Source: Dipteris shenzhenensis (taxonomy: Eukaryota; Polypodiophyta; Polypodiopsida; Gleicheniales). Taken from it: a stretch of DNA of 64,000 nt. How positions within the stretch are numbered: the stretch's first letter is position 1; each line of letters opens with the position of its first letter. The DNA is taken from the NCBI GenBank assembly GCA_047967505.1, contig CM106539.1. One strand, given 5' to 3'. A model generated the notes under the pieces. It saw nothing but the letters and a program-made list of their open reading frames with translations. It was not told the DNA's origin and searched no databases. Position numbers and translations under genes: made by a program. Of the stretch, positions 11,340 through 23,011 are shown one piece after another.

Positions 11340-12406
11340 CAGTCCAATAGAAACAGGGATATTTTGCTGCAATATATAACAGGGCATGCTGGCCGGGGCC
11401 TACACACGAAGGAGAGTTCTCTCGCCTAACAGGCAGCAAAGAATCTTTGAACATCTGGCCAAACTTTCTTAGTTCTCTACAGAAAGTACTTATACTCTTG
11501 GTAGTCCTTCCCCTTAGTTTCCTTACCAACACTATTGCATTGCTGACCCTCGAGATTGCAAATAATCCACAGATGCGCAAGAGTGGCCATAGCATTGCCA
11601 ACATAGAGGATAAATCTTCCATGTCCACAAGAAAGATCAATCTCCATCTTCCTTGCAAGGAGAATTGACTCATCAGACCTGTCAGCTTAATGCCACGCTC
11701 CAATAACCTGTGTGCAACAGGGCACAATTAAAAAGAGGTACCTTAGATCTCTGAGTGAACCTTGCATGGGGCATTGGAATGGACACTCACCCACCTGACT
11801 ATTCTACTCTGCAATGGTAACCAATAATGACTAATTTTTCACAGTAGAAAATGGAATTTCCCATTTTTCCAAAGACTTAAACCTCTGCGCTTCCACCAGT
11901 GAGGTCCCTTATCCTGCTTCCACACCTCATTAAACCTATCAAGAACCGAACTTTAACCCATTTGGCATATTATCTAGCCGCCAATTGTCACCTCTAGGGC
12001 ACAAGGTGGTTGACCAGGGAGATATCATCAGGTTTGAATTTCATCTTCAATTGATCTGTTGAAAAATTGATCTGCATGCAAGGAATTCCATAAATTTTTT
12101 CAGTAAGTGTCTTCCTGTGTATTTGACGAGCTCTGCGCAACTCCAATTCAGCTAGCCCTTTGCCATGCGCTTGAACCGCCCTCCTCCATCAAATTCCCTC
12201 TTTAAGGCTGCCATCACCCTGAGACCTTGCAACATTTCTAGGATAGCTTCCCCCACCTTCTTCCATGCATCAACTAAACCTGTAGCCAAATCTGAGCTTT
12301 TGATCGTCAAAGGGGACAAAGACATAAGCTTATCATACCAGTTTAATTTAGACGTCTCTACAGCTTTACGATACGCTTGATTGATGAACCTGTTAGAGCT
12401 AGTCAT
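11340..12406 (-). pseudogene. Possible LINE ORF2 3' remnant (zf-RVT-like)
   Basis: On the minus strand a frame around 11690-11870 reads GECPFQCPMQGSLRDLRYLF then PCCTQVIGAWH. It resembles the Cys-rich domain that follows reverse transcriptase in plant LINEs (CPxC....E.LRHLF..CP.....W). Upstream, at 12152-12406, is an 84-residue open frame (FINQAYRKAVETSKLNWYD) of the kind found between RT and that domain. Many stops interrupt it and no RT core is visible. A poly-A tail could not be placed. The match is weak and rests on a handful of spaced residues. Confidence 0.3.
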
Positions 12407-12436
12407 CTTGTCTGTCAGTAATTCTGTGGAATATTT

Positions 12437-12629
12437 CTAGTCCTTCGTGGGCATCCCCACCATGCAACTAAGCAAACTCAATTAAAAAGTTTGAGTTTTT
12501 TCTAGTTGACAGAAATAAACTCACTTTGACCTAAGTCAATACAATTTGATCGAAGTCAATAACCTTTGACCAAAGTCAAAATAAAATATTTTTTTCTTTA
12601 TTTCTGGGGATAAATACGGTTTTGTAACA
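12437..12629 (-). mobile_element. Candidate 3' LTR fragment of the minus-strand chromovirus
   Basis: Just past the chromodomain end, a purine-rich stretch on the minus strand (GTTGAGGGA) is followed by TGTTACA at 12629, the usual polypurine-tract/LTR start of gypsy elements. Positions 12437-12485 match 21104-21152 at 46 of 49 bases in the same orientation. The 21-kb copy lies beside a primer-binding site, so both are likely LTR segments. Sequence similarity stops outside that block, so the LTRs are either very diverged or from two related families. Confidence 0.45.
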
Positions 12630-12672
12630 TTCCCTCAACTTCTACTTAGTTGTCCCCAACTAAAAGGCTTCC

Positions 12673-13629
12673 TTATAGATCCATAGGATCTATGGATATT
12701 CTGTAAACAACCTGTTTGGAAGCAAGTGTTGAATAATTCTTAAACTTAACAAGATAGCTATGCAAAACTTTGCCTCTAGGTCCTCGCTTTTCTGTATGAT
12801 AGATAATCTGTTCTAGTTGAAAGATTTCGTCCAACTCATCCACTTCTAGTGGCTCTTTCAAAATAGGTTCAGTTGGCTTAGGACCCTTATACTTCTTTAG
12901 ACGATTCACATAAAATGCATTATGAATCTTCCAATACTTAGGTAAATCAGCAACGTCATTGATTTCATCTGTGACTCGAAATGGCCCATAATACGTGGTG
13001 GACAGCTTTGGATAGACATATGCCTTACCTTGCATCTTTCGAAGCCTTCCCTTTCAAATTTGAGGAGCACCCAGTCATCGATTTGGTACCTCCGGCCGAT
13101 GCTTATCTGCAGCTTCCTTTTGTTTTTCTTGAGATCGGGAAATTGCTGTCCTAACCTGCTCAAAAGATGCTTCTAGATCTCGGACATATTGATCAGTAGT
13201 AAAAACTTCACACACAACATTTCAGCATGTCTAAAATAGTGGAATTGGCTATTTCACTTTGACCATCAGACTGGAGGATGAAAGGAAGAAGAAAACTCCA
13301 GCTTAGTTCCCATATTACCAAAAAAAGATCTTCAAAATAAGCTGGTCACTAACTATGGACGTAGGCATACCATGATGTTTGAAAACTTGTGCTAATAATA
13401 CCTTAGCCATATGATCAGCTTTGATCGTTTTTCGAACATGTGTAAAATGTGTTTGCTTGCTGAATCTATCAATCATAGTCCAGACCCCATCATTTCCTTG
13501 TTTCGACCTCGAGAGATAAAAAATAAAATCCATTGCTATGTTGTCCCAAGATGCTTGTGGTACTACAAGAGGAATCAATAGTCTAGGTGTCTTATACGTG
13601 TCATATTTCACTTTTTGACAATAAGGCAT
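12673..13629 (-). pseudogene. Ty3/gypsy chromovirus integrase C-terminus with chromodomain
   Basis: The minus strand encodes the 3' end of a chromovirus pol. The integrase core reads MDFIFYLSRSKQGNDGVWTM then DRFSKQTHF, TSIVSDQ and, after a frameshift, FHPQSDGQSEIANS, so D, D and E positions can be placed. Next come DWVLLKFEREGF, then the GPF/YPH-type module and FYVNRLKKYKGP, and a chromodomain tail (YHTEKRGPRGKVLHSYLVKF). Several frameshifts separate the pieces. Its upstream parts (gag, PR, RT) are not adjacent: plus-strand gypsy DNA begins at about 13.7 kb. A candidate 5' end of the same element is at 20.0-21.15 kb. Confidence 0.85.
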
Positions 13630-13724
13630 TCAGAAATGGACTAATGGAATAAAATTGATTACTATGCTCTCCCAAGGTGCTTCTTTCCTTGGGCAAAGTG
13701 AGAGACCCCAATGCCCTGATTCTT

Positions 13725-15340
13725 TTTTATCCACTTGCCACAGACAATTTTATTTCTAAGGAGTTGGCTCTGCACTTGGGATCAAGATAGAGGAGCTCGA
13801 GAGAGCTTTAGATACAGATCAAATGTTCGGAGGAAATTCAGTTCCCATTACTCCACTTATTAGAAAACTTTGCATTCATTTATAGGACTACGTGGACCAG
13901 GAGGACTTTTTTATTTCACCCCTGAAGCATCATGATGTGGTGCTTGGCATACCCTGGTTCCACAGGAAGGAAGTGCACCTTAAGATGCCTCAAAGAGAGA
14001 TGATTTTTTACCATAGGGAAAGGAGCATGGGATTGTTGCAAAGAATAGAGGGGAGACTACTCGCGTTGTATCAGATCATTCTGTTGCTAAATTAAAGAAA
14101 TCTGCAATTTCTACCGCGTATATAGCTTTTGCTAAAGAGAGAGAGAATAATATGCATGCTGAATTGAGTTCCCCAGATATAAATAATTTTCTATTTCTTG
14201 AAAATATCAGAGATTGCTTTTCAGATACCCTTCCAAGTGAGCTGCCCCCTAAAAGACTGGAAGATCATACTATTGATCTTGTTTTGGGAATTGCACTGCC
14301 CAACCAACCACCTTATAGGATGAATGGATCGCAAAGGGAGGAAATAATGGCTCAGGTGCATGATCTTTTATTAAAAGGGCTGATTCAGTCCAGCTCATCA
14401 CCCTTTTGTTCCCCAGTCTTGTTGATTCACAAACAAGATGGTTCTTTTTGCATGTGTGTTGATTACCGTGCATTGAACAAGATGACCATTAAGAACTGGT
14501 TTCCCATTCCCCATATTGACAATGATCTAGATTGTATGGGAGGTGCTACAGTTTTTAGCAGGATTGACCTCAAAAGCGAATATTGTCAAATCCGAATACA
14601 TCCACAGGATTACATAAGATGGCACTCCGTAACACTTCTAGGTTGTGTAAATTTTTGTTTATGCCTTTTGGATTGACTAATGCACGTGCCACTTTTAATA
14701 ACAGGATGATGGATATAATTTTCAAGCCACGCAGACAATTTACAGGTACTTTTTTTAATGAGATCATATTGTTCTCTAAATGAATGCATGAGTATATACA
14801 GCATCTAGCCACAGTTTTCCACGAACTTTGCAATCATAAGCTTTATGTAAGTGGTAAAGAAAGCAATTTTTTCTTGGACAAGATTCATTATCTTGGTTGT
14901 ATCATCTCTAAGGATGGTGTGCAAATGAATCCTGCAAAGATCCAAGCTATACAGGAATGGCTTGAGCTGAAAACCGTACATGAAGTACACAGTAACCAAA
15001 GGGTTATGTCCTTATGACAGGTCGATTACCTGACATTTTGCTGATATTGTAGCTTTGACTAAGAAATTTATTGTTTTTAGGTGGGGGTAACGTCAAAAAA
15101 TAGGTCTTAAGGAGAAGTGAACCAGTACCACTGAATGAACCCATTCTTGTCATTCCAAAAAATTATATAAACCATTTGATGTGGACTGCGATGCACGTTG
15201 GGATTGTATTAGAGCTGCTTTGCATCAAGAGGGGCATGTGGTGGCCTACGGAAGTAGGAGGTTGCGAGAGACTAAAAGCATTCGTAGATTTATAAAAAAG
15301 AGTTGTTGGCTGTTTTTCATTCTATGACTGTTATGCTCTA
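13725..15340 (+). pseudogene. Ty3/gypsy PR-RT-RNase H remnant
   Basis: A decayed plus-strand pol segment. The retropepsin C-terminal half (DFFISPLKHHDVVLGIPWFH) ends near 14020. RT starts near 14230 (FSDTLPSELPPKR) with KQDGSFCMCVDYRALNKMT and VFSRIDLKSEYCQIRIHPQD. After a frameshift come [16 protein letters not shown] and a catalytic site read FFNEIILFSK in place of Y-x-D-D. Then LYVSGKESNFFLDKIHYLGC leads to the connection domain. RNase H residues (ALHQEGHVVAYGSRRLRETK, KELLAV) lie at about 15180-15320 with stops. Integrase is absent: an LTR of another element begins at 15343. It cannot make an active polymerase. Confidence 0.88.
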
Positions 15341-15342
15341 GC

Positions 15343-15795
15343 TGACATAGCATGACCTCGGAAAGATCGGTGGGCATTTTCCCTTAGAAGACCAACTTCT
15401 GTAATATTTTATGTGCATAAATAAAATGGTCAAGGGAAGTAACTACCAAGGTCCTAGTTGAGGGTGTATTGGCATCGACTAGGTGGTTCTGAGTGCTAAG
15501 GCCTAGGTGCACCTAAATGTGTAATAATGCCAAGGGGCAAATGTTTTAATTGTGCCCCAAGAGAGGGGTAAATGGTGTACCAAGTTAAAGGTCTAAACTG
15601 ATAACATGTGGCAGAAGGAACCATCTAGGGAACTGAGGGCTTGTGGATATGCATGAAAAGAAATTGAATTATGTATCTTTTGTACATGGGATCCACGAGA
15701 TAGGTTGGGTGGATATTCGGGATGCCAGCGCATGTGATTTTGGATTAGCTAGTGAATCAACAAAAAGCTGAAGGATTAGAAAGTGTACGTAAAAT
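15343..15795 (+). mobile_element. 5' LTR of a plus-strand gypsy element (453 bp)
   Basis: It begins TGACATAGCATGACCTCGGA and ends immediately before a tRNA-Met-type primer site. It is homologous along most of its length to 62594-63049, which also begins with CATGACCT and ends at the same primer site. Shared blocks include GCCAAGGGGCAAATG, CCAAGAGAGGGGTAAATG, ACATGTGGCA and CCATCTAGGGAA. The two lengths are 453 and about 456 bp. Confidence 0.8.
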
Positions 15796-15796
15796 T

Positions 15797-15808
15797 TGGT
15801 ATCAGAGC
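15797..15808 (+). other. Primer-binding site (tRNA-iMet type)
   Basis: TGGTATCAGAGC directly follows the LTR and matches the 3' end complement of plant initiator tRNA-Met, used to prime reverse transcription. Confidence 0.88.
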
Positions 15809-16858
15809 CAGGTTAGCATTCATGCTGGACGAAGGGAGCGCAGACGAAGGATTACTTCGTGGAAAGAACGTGAGACCAGCAGTCGACGAAAAGCAGAGAG
15901 AGAGTTAGATAATGATCTTATCAATTGCTCGGTCAAGGCTGTGATGACGAACAGTAGGGCCTGGGAACGGTGGCGCGTGAAAGAGAGGAGTCGCGTATGA
16001 AGGAAGTGCAGGGCTGGAATTGTTGGCGTATGCAAGTATCCATGGGCTGATGGGCAGTTAGCGTGGGCTCTCGGACAAAGCTCTCAGCTTTCTGTTGCAG
16101 TGCAACCGATTCGACGATTCAGAGCAAGGACGGAGAATATAGGAAACCCGAAGCGTGTATCACGAGTCACACAGAAATGCTTATTTTGAGATTGAGATAG
16201 AGAACGATGGCGTGTTCATCTACAGTAATAGTTGTCAATTGAGAGGACGAATTTGGAGACAGGAAGAAGGGTCTCCAATGAGAGCAAAGAGTGGCTGCTA
16301 TCGCCTGTGTTACGTCCCTGCTGATAGCTAAACAATCCGCTTATAGGCAATCTCTCTGTGTTGGATGATGCTTAGGACCAGCCCCATGCGCCTGATCCCT
16401 TATGAGGTGTTGCGGAAGTTGTGCCTTGCGTGCGGAAATGGGCAGCATGGAGAATGAATCCACATCCATTGTCGAGCTAAACGTTGGAGGGATGGAACCC
16501 ATTTTCGCCACATTTTGAATTGGATGTGATCACGCAAATATCCCGTGAGCGTGGGTACGGTTACGTGGACAGCTCTAATTGGGGAAACGTATATCTGGCG
16601 AGGTTCTTGGAATACGATTACCTGCAGAACAGTAGCTTTCTGATATTCAATCAATTGCATGGGTTCAAATAAAATCTACCGTCTGAGAGATGGAGGAGTG
16701 GCACAGAATTTTGAGGCTTGCAAAGGCTTTGGCAGAAGAGATAAAATTCGAGACATCTACATTACGTGGAGCTTCTAGGGAGCATCATTTTTTTCCCTTT
16801 CTATACAACATTTTAGTTTGCAGTCTATTTATTCCTGTACAGCAGAAGGAAATTCGAA
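15809..16858 (+). other. Untranslated leader of the gypsy element
   Basis: About 1.05 kb between primer site and gag. Only short ORFs are present and none resembles a known domain. Confidence 0.55.
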
Positions 16859-17974
16859 GTGAAAAAAAAAAAACAATTTTCGCCTTTTGAAACAATAGAG
16901 GCAGAAGGACAAGATTCCAGGGTAAATCCTGGTGAATCTAGAGTGCGATCTACGCAAGAAGTGTCCCACCACACAACACCTACTCTGGTGGGTAGGATTT
17001 TTATACTAGAAGATGCTTTACAACAGATCATGAACCAGCAGCTTCAAGTGAACGCTGGTCAAAATGAAATTAGAGAAATGGTGCAAGCCTTGTCGACTAG
17101 ACCATCTAGGAATGATAAGGGCAAAGCTCCAGCAGAGCCAGAGCCCAGTATACACTCATCAGAACGTGTGAAGGTCAAGGTACCTAATATTGCCAACTAT
17201 AGACTGGAGAAGTACGCTGGTCGGATGACCGAGCGCAGTTCTGATGATGTGATCGAGGTTTGGTTACACAAGTGGGAAGAAGTCTTCGCCATTTGTGAAA
17301 TCAGATCTGATCTAAAGAAAATCCGTGAGACCACTCACCTGTTTATTGAGGCAGTGGATAGATGGTGGATTAAGCAACAGAAAGATCAAGTTGCCCCTAC
17401 CACCTGGGAAGGGTTTAAGGCTGAATTTAAGAAACACTTTCTTCCACCTGACGAAGAGTCCCGAGCTTGGGATGCTTATAGAAACCTTTGCCAAAGGAAT
17501 TTGTCGATGGCAGAGTACACTGACAAGTTCAGAGAATGTGTTATGAAGATAACAGACCCTCTTCCTATGTCGGTTCAGTTGAAAGACTATATCTATGGAC
17601 TGAATGATGACAAGATTAAAATGGAAGTTCGGGCTAAATATGTGACTACATTAGATGAATCTATTGCAGTAGCCCTGAACTATGAGGATGCCAGAGGCAG
17701 ACCTAGTGGGTTTGTGCAGGCAGGGACTCAGCATGAGTACTCGAGAAAAGGGGGATTTCAGAGGAAATGGACTTCAAAGACAAGTGTCTCGCAGCCAAGT
17801 GGCCAAACCAAGCAGGTGAAGTCGGTTGAGGGACAAGCAAAGACAAGTACCACCGTTGGGGTAAAAAGAAAAGTAACTCCAATGGCAGCCCGGGCTTGGT
17901 CAAAGTCCTCGTTGACCCCTGAGCAAAAAGAAAAAGCTAGAAAAGAAGGATTGTGCTTCGGCTGCCTTCAGTGA
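16859..17974 (+). pseudogene. Ty3/gypsy Gag
   Basis: An open frame of about 370 codons holds the Retrotrans_gag core: WLHKWEEVFAICEIRSD, DRWWIKQQKD, TWEGFKAEFKKHFLPPD, LCQRNLSMAEYTDKFRECV and LKDYIYGLNDDKIKMEVR. A basic tail follows. At the end a CCHC knuckle is started (CFGCLQ) but broken by two stops before WKDC at about 17970-17990. There is no ATG at the 5' edge: the frame opens at a GTG in an A-run, and the first in-frame ATG is at 17030, inside the conserved region. The true start may therefore have been lost or shifted by the A-run. Gag would form the virus-like particle and package element RNA. Confidence 0.88.
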
Positions 17975-18082
17975 CATTAGTGGAAAGATTGTCTACTAAA
18001 CAAAGACCGTCGCACAGCCAATATGATAATATCTGAATGCGACACGAAAATGCAAGAGAGTCCCAATGCGGAACATATGTAG

Positions 18083-18424
18083 ATGCAATTGGCGAGACCT
18101 TCTCAAAGGTTAGTACCTATGTTGTTAACTGTGTCTGTTACTAAGTTAGTAAGCTGTGCACCTGATAACATCCTCTCAAAGCCCACAGCAACAGGGTATA
18201 TAGTTTTCGATGAGCCCGAGTTGATTAAAATGAAAGGGCAAGTAGCCAATCATGATGTGATTGTGTTGTTCGACTCAGCGTCAACACACAATGTAATTAA
18301 CTCGAAGCTTATTAAGAGGCTCAAGTTGAAAACTAGTCCGTCTGACTATGCTTATACGGTCAGGATGGCGGACAGAAGTTCAACTGAAGTATGGGACCAA
18401 AGGGTTACCCAGTTGGAACTTTAA
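18083..18424 (+). pseudogene. Ty3/gypsy retropepsin fragment
   Basis: The frame contains YIVFDEPELIKMKGQVANHD followed by IVLFDSASTHNVINSKLIKR, the position of the aspartic protease active site. The D-T/S-G triad reads D-S-A, so the catalytic Gly is lost. It lies between gag and RT of the same element and ends at a TAA at 18422. Confidence 0.78.
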
Positions 18425-18556
18425 ATTCAGGACTATGTTGAGAAGCTGGACTTTGAACTGACCAGGCTTGCTCACGCAAATATAGGCCTAGGCATGGCTT
18501 GGCATTTTTGGAAAAATTCAGCCATTGATTGAAAAAAGCATATTTACCAGTTCAAG

Positions 18557-18992
18557 ATGAACGGGGTAGAATATGTTTTGCGAGGTGAGAAGGATTTACC
18601 TCGAGGACCATTGATTTCAGCCATGGAAATTTGGAAGACTCCGAAAGAGTTTCTATGTCTGTGTATAGCATCGGTAGAGTCGATTGATGATGCATCGACT
18701 AGCACTAAGGCTACCCAAGATGGGGAAATGGCCGAGTTGGCTAAAGAGATATCGAAGAAGTTCTCTTATTGTTTTAGGGATGAGTTACCTCCAGAGCGGA
18801 ATGTTAACATAAAATTGAGCTTATCTCGGGGGCAAAACCTGTAAATCGACCTCCCTATAGATTAAGCTTTACAGAAGAAGCTGAGGTGCGAAGACAACTG
18901 GAAGAATACCATTTCCCCATCTTGGGTAGCCTCAGTGCTAGTCGATTGATGATGCATCGACTAGCACTGAGGCTACCCAAGATGGGGAAATG
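18557..18992 (+). pseudogene. Duplicated pre-RT segment of gypsy pol
   Basis: Positions about 18680-18910 carry [20 protein letters not shown] and the approach to RT, and the same stretch is repeated from about 18942 to 19190. The second copy is the one that continues into RT. It retains the YGLPPKR block that the first copy lacks, so the first copy has extra deletions and is out of frame. The copies are joined through an inverted segment (see the hairpin at 18910-18992). Confidence 0.8.
18910..18992. repeat. Perfect 37-bp inverted repeat with 9-nt loop
   Basis: The arm at 18910-18946 (starting CATTTCCCCATCTTGGGTAG) is the exact reverse complement of 18956-18992; TGATGATGC is the loop. It sits at the junction of the segmental duplication in pol, which suggests a template switch or fold-back event rather than a regulatory structure. 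Confidence 0.95.
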
Positions 18993-19960
18993 GCCGAGTT
19001 GGCTAAAGAGATATCGGAGAAGTTCTCTGATTGTTTTAGGGATGAGTTACCTTATGGGTTACCTCCAAAGCGGAATGTTCAACATAAAATTGAGCTTATC
19101 CCGGGGGCAGAACCTGTAAATCGACCTCCCTATAGATTAAGCTTTACAGAAGAAGCTGAGGTGCGAAGACAACTGGAAGAATACCTCAAGTTGGAGCAGA
19201 TTCAACCCAGTTTTTCACCTTTTGCTTCGCCAATGATATTAAAGAGGAAGAAAGATGATACTTTTCGTCTCTGTATAGATTACAGAGCATTGAATAATAT
19301 CACTATTAAGCACAGGTATCCGATGGCTTGGATCGATGATTTGCTAGATGCATTACATGGGGCCGTAATTTTCAGTAAGATAGATTTAAGTATGGCTACC
19401 ATCATATCCGTATTAGAGCCGAGGATGTGCATAAAACCGCTTTTAGAAGCAGGTTTGGTCATTATGAGTTTTTGGTTATGCCCTTTGGACTTACCAATGC
19501 TCCTGCTACATTCGTCATGCTTATGAACGATTTACTACGTCCGTATATCGGAAAGTTTGTAGTACATTTTATTGACGATATTCTGGTTTTCAGTAAAAGT
19601 ATTACTGAGCATCGTGAACACTTAAGAATAGTGTTCAGTACTTTGAGGAAAGCCAGTCTTTATGTAAATAAGAAGAAAACTATACTATGTATGGTTAGAC
19701 TTGAATATTTAGGATTCATAATTACTCCAGAGGGGGTAGAAATGGATCCAAAGAAAGTGGCTACGATACTGACTTGGCCAATCCCTCAGAGTCTGACCGC
19801 TTTGCGATCATTCTTGGGATTTGTCCAATTTTATCGAAGGCATATCAAAGGATATTCTGAAATAGTATTGCCATTGACTGATCTGATCTCAGATAAAGTA
19901 TCTTTTATATGGGGACAGAATTAACAAGAAAGTTTTAACACCATAAAACAAGCTGTGGTG
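18990..19960 (+). pseudogene. Ty3/gypsy reverse transcriptase and start of RNase H
   Basis: RT motifs occur in order: [68 protein letters not shown], then a frameshift near 19387 into YGYHHIRI. The second frame (19427-19924) has [26 protein letters not shown] (the catalytic DD kept), LEYLGFIITPEGVEMDP and LRSFLGFVQFYRRHIKGYS. The frame ends at a TAA in the connection domain, and similarity to RNase H (SFNTIKQAV) stops at about 19960. RNase H, integrase and the 3' LTR are missing, so the element is truncated where minus-strand chromovirus DNA resumes. Confidence 0.92.
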
Positions 19961-19964
19961 TAAT

Positions 19965-20100
19965 CCTGCTTCGAATAGATGCTGGATTTGTGGATTTTAC
20001 TTTGGATTTTGGCTTTGTCAAGATCATCAACTGGTATCTCAGGTCCTTTCTTCCTTGGCAGCCTAGTGTTTAAACTCCCATGTTCTCCTGATCCTACCAT
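19965..20100 (-). pseudogene. Possible N-terminus of the minus-strand chromovirus Gag
   Basis: From ATG 20100 on the minus strand an open frame of 45 codons reads MVGSGEHGSLNTRLPRKKGP and onwards to SIYSKQDY. It ends where plus-strand gypsy DNA begins. It lies about 250 nt downstream of the minus-strand primer site, the usual leader length. No conserved Gag motif is reached, so the call rests on position. Confidence 0.35.
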
Positions 20101-20350
20101 CTAGATAGGCTTGTTTTGAATTTTGAATTTCCTTCTAGGCAGCAAAAACCCAAGCTGTTCCCACACCCGGATAGGTCAACTCACTATCCAACATTGTTGG
20201 TTGCATATAATCAGTGCAAAAACTTATTCACGATTGTGGCAGGAGCTCTTTCCCTCACCATGGGTGTGTCGCCTCTTTTGAATCATGATTTGCTTGCATG
20301 CAATTGTTCTCAGCTAGGAATCTCACCATTAGGGAAACCAATGAAGCTAG

Positions 20351-20362
20351 GCTCTGATACTA
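20351..20362 (-). other. Primer-binding site of the minus-strand chromovirus
   Basis: On the minus strand TAGTATCAGAGC differs by one base from the tRNA-iMet primer site TGGTATCAGAGC. It follows an LTR-like block (20363-21152) and precedes the possible Gag start. Confidence 0.6.
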
Positions 20363-21152
20363 CTAAAATCAGCTCTGAAACCCTTTAAAAAAATTTGTAA
20401 TGGGCCTGAAAATCCTAAAAACAAATCCATAATCAGCCTCGAAACCCTAACGCAGCATTTCCAAGTGGATTCATAGCTAGAGATCTCAACTCGCAGCAGA
20501 TAGTAGCAAATCGTAGTGGTTGAACAAAATTCGTAGCAGCTTGGTATAGTTCGCAGTAGATAAACACGAGGGAAACCTTGAATTTTAGAGAAAACTTGGA
20601 TAAACTTGTGTCTAATCACTTCTTTTGGGAGGGAAGAGCAACAAATTTCTTCTAGGAATCCAATCAAACTGAAAGAGGGCGAGAAAGAACAAAGAACACA
20701 CACACTAAGGGCAAAAAATAAGGGTTCCCCCCCCCCCCCCCCCCCCCGGCGAAGGTTTTGTTTCAGAATTTCAATAGTTTGTTACAAAAGATCAGCTCTC
20801 ACGGAGCACACAGAAGAAGCTACAGCAAAATCACCTTTACAACTGAGCAACCAGATCCAAAATTCGTCCTTCTCCCTAGTAGAGGCTAGCTGATTGCTAA
20901 TACGTGGAAATTCTTGCTAAAAAGCTCAACCTTGAACGTGGAACTTTCTTTAGCACTCTGGACGTGGAGTTTGCACGCCTTTTCCCCTTAGAATGTGGGG
21001 ATTTTAGCGCTCTCCAAGCACCTGCACATAAATAAACACCACCAAGCACATTGCACCCGTTAAAGGTTAGCCAATGCATACATTCTAATTATGTGGACTA
21101 ATCCTAGTCCTCCGTGGGCGTACCCACCATGCAACTAAGCAAACTCAATTAA
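20363..21152 (-). mobile_element. Candidate 5' LTR of the minus-strand chromovirus
   Basis: A non-coding block ends, on the minus strand, at the primer site. It contains at 21104-21152 the 49-bp segment shared with the 3' LTR candidate at 12437-12485. Its outer boundary is not defined. A 21-base run of C lies inside it (20727-20747). Confidence 0.4.
20727..20747. repeat. Homopolymer C run, 21 bp
   Basis: Uninterrupted C from 20727 to 20747; its length may be unreliable in the assembly. Confidence 0.95.
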
Positions 21153-23000
21153 TAAGATATAATTTGTTCTAGAAGTATGCATGCTGTGTGCATGTATGAA
21201 TGCAAGTGTGGAGGCACTTGTATGCTTGAGAGCATGCAATTAGCATTGTATGTTGTATGTTTTGCACACTAAACCTTTGGAGCAAACATGCAGAGGGACA
21301 GTTGTGCATGCAGCATGCATGCATTACGTGCAATCAACCAACCAAAGTACTAGTGAAAAGGGGGGCGAATCCAGAATTGTGACTGGACATAGACTTCTGC
21401 ATAACTATTTTTGTCAATTGAAGATTGCTTTTCCTAAGAGCTAAGGCAGACTTTTAGAAGCTAACTATGTTTAAGTAGCTGAGTTCAATCGAGGCCTAGG
21501 AATCTATTTAGCGACGGCTTTAGCTAAGCATCTAGCCTATTTAGTCGCCTGGATTCAACGATTCTAGGACACGAGTAGTCGGCCAGTACTATTGCTTCTA
21601 TCTGACCAGTAATCCACCACTTGCCGCTTGTCTTTTCAAAAAGTACTCTGTTGCATGAGAGCAGCGGCGGGCTGAAGCTATCCACTGTCGCAACACAAGA
21701 GTAGAGTTTTCTCCAATTGCCAAAATTGAAGTGGAGCTGAACGTATTAGAGGCGGCACGGATTGTCAACGCAGGTGGCTACAGTCCCATCTGACCCTGGA
21801 GTATCTGAAAAGCTGTGCTGAAAACAGTACCTTCCAGGAGGCTACCTAGAGAAGACTGCACACAATCAGCCTGTGTCTATTACTCTTGAAGCATCCGAAG
21901 GGTTGTGCAGCGCCCAGGAAGGTAGAAATCTGCACAAGACAGCTCAACCAGGCAGTTAATTGTCTGGTCGATTGTAAATCAAATCGTTACTATCACCTAT
22001 AGTTCAACTAAAGTTAGTGGTGCAATCAGTGGTTGGATTACAATATTGGATACCAGCTTTATAATTCCTCTCAAAATTATTCCTTTGTTTCATCCTCCAT
22101 GGCTAGGGCCAGCCAAGGGAGTAACCAGATTCCGACACCTTGGATCATTCCCTCCCAAAACTTGAGGAGGAGGCCATCTCTCAACTTCGGCCTCATGAGT
22201 CCGAAGTGATTATTTCGGAGATCAGGTGTCTTCAAGAGGAATTGAAAGCCTCCTTAGCACTTCAAACCCCAAATCTGGGTGGATCAGCAAAACTGATGAT
22301 GATTTGGAGAATGAGTTCACTCGATGCATGGATATGGAAGAAAACCTAGTGAGATCAATCTTTGCGACTAAAATAATGTTACTATTGCTGTCCAATAAAT
22401 TGTTTGCTACCATGTAATGTCTCCTTGTGAATTCGTGTTCAAGTATCTTTATATTTTTCCAAGTAAAAGTTTTAAATTTTAATATTTAAAACGTATGTAT
22501 TTGCTTGGAAAGTTTTAGGGTATTGTGCGTTTTATGGAGTTTAAGAACTGCTTGTATGTTTATTTATTTGTTAATCCAAGTCTAGTTTTCTCAACTACTT
22601 GGACATCCCTTGCTAATCACATCTTGGCCAAACACTTAGATGGGCGGATTCACAGGAATTGTGATATGTGATTGTTTAGTCATGGATTTGGCCTGTTGCA
22701 TCAGTTTGGTGATGGCAACCGGAACAGTGTAAGGTTGGCTAACCCACTAGTCGAGGAATCCATTGGGATACACTTGTAAACAGAGACTTTGATCATCACT
22801 AGGTGACATGGCAATGTCACTCGGGTGAGATCTCAATTAGCCATGTTGTTTAGAGTAAGGATTCAATCAAATGACAACTGAAATTGAGAGCGAAACTTCT
22901 TAGACTCAGTTCCTTCAGTGCTCTGGATTAAGCACATGATAAAAGAACGTTCAGTACCATTTACGGTTGAACTACAAGTTCTTGCATCTAGCTCAAATCC
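21153..23000. other. No gene recognised
   Basis: Short ORFs only. Two overlapping frames at 22140-22417 (EEEAISQLRPHESEVIISEI; ENEFTRCMDMEENLVRSIFA) look protein-like but match no family I know. ATGCATGC-rich words cluster at 21176-21330. Confidence 0.5.
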
Positions 23001-23011
23001 TAGCTTCTGGT

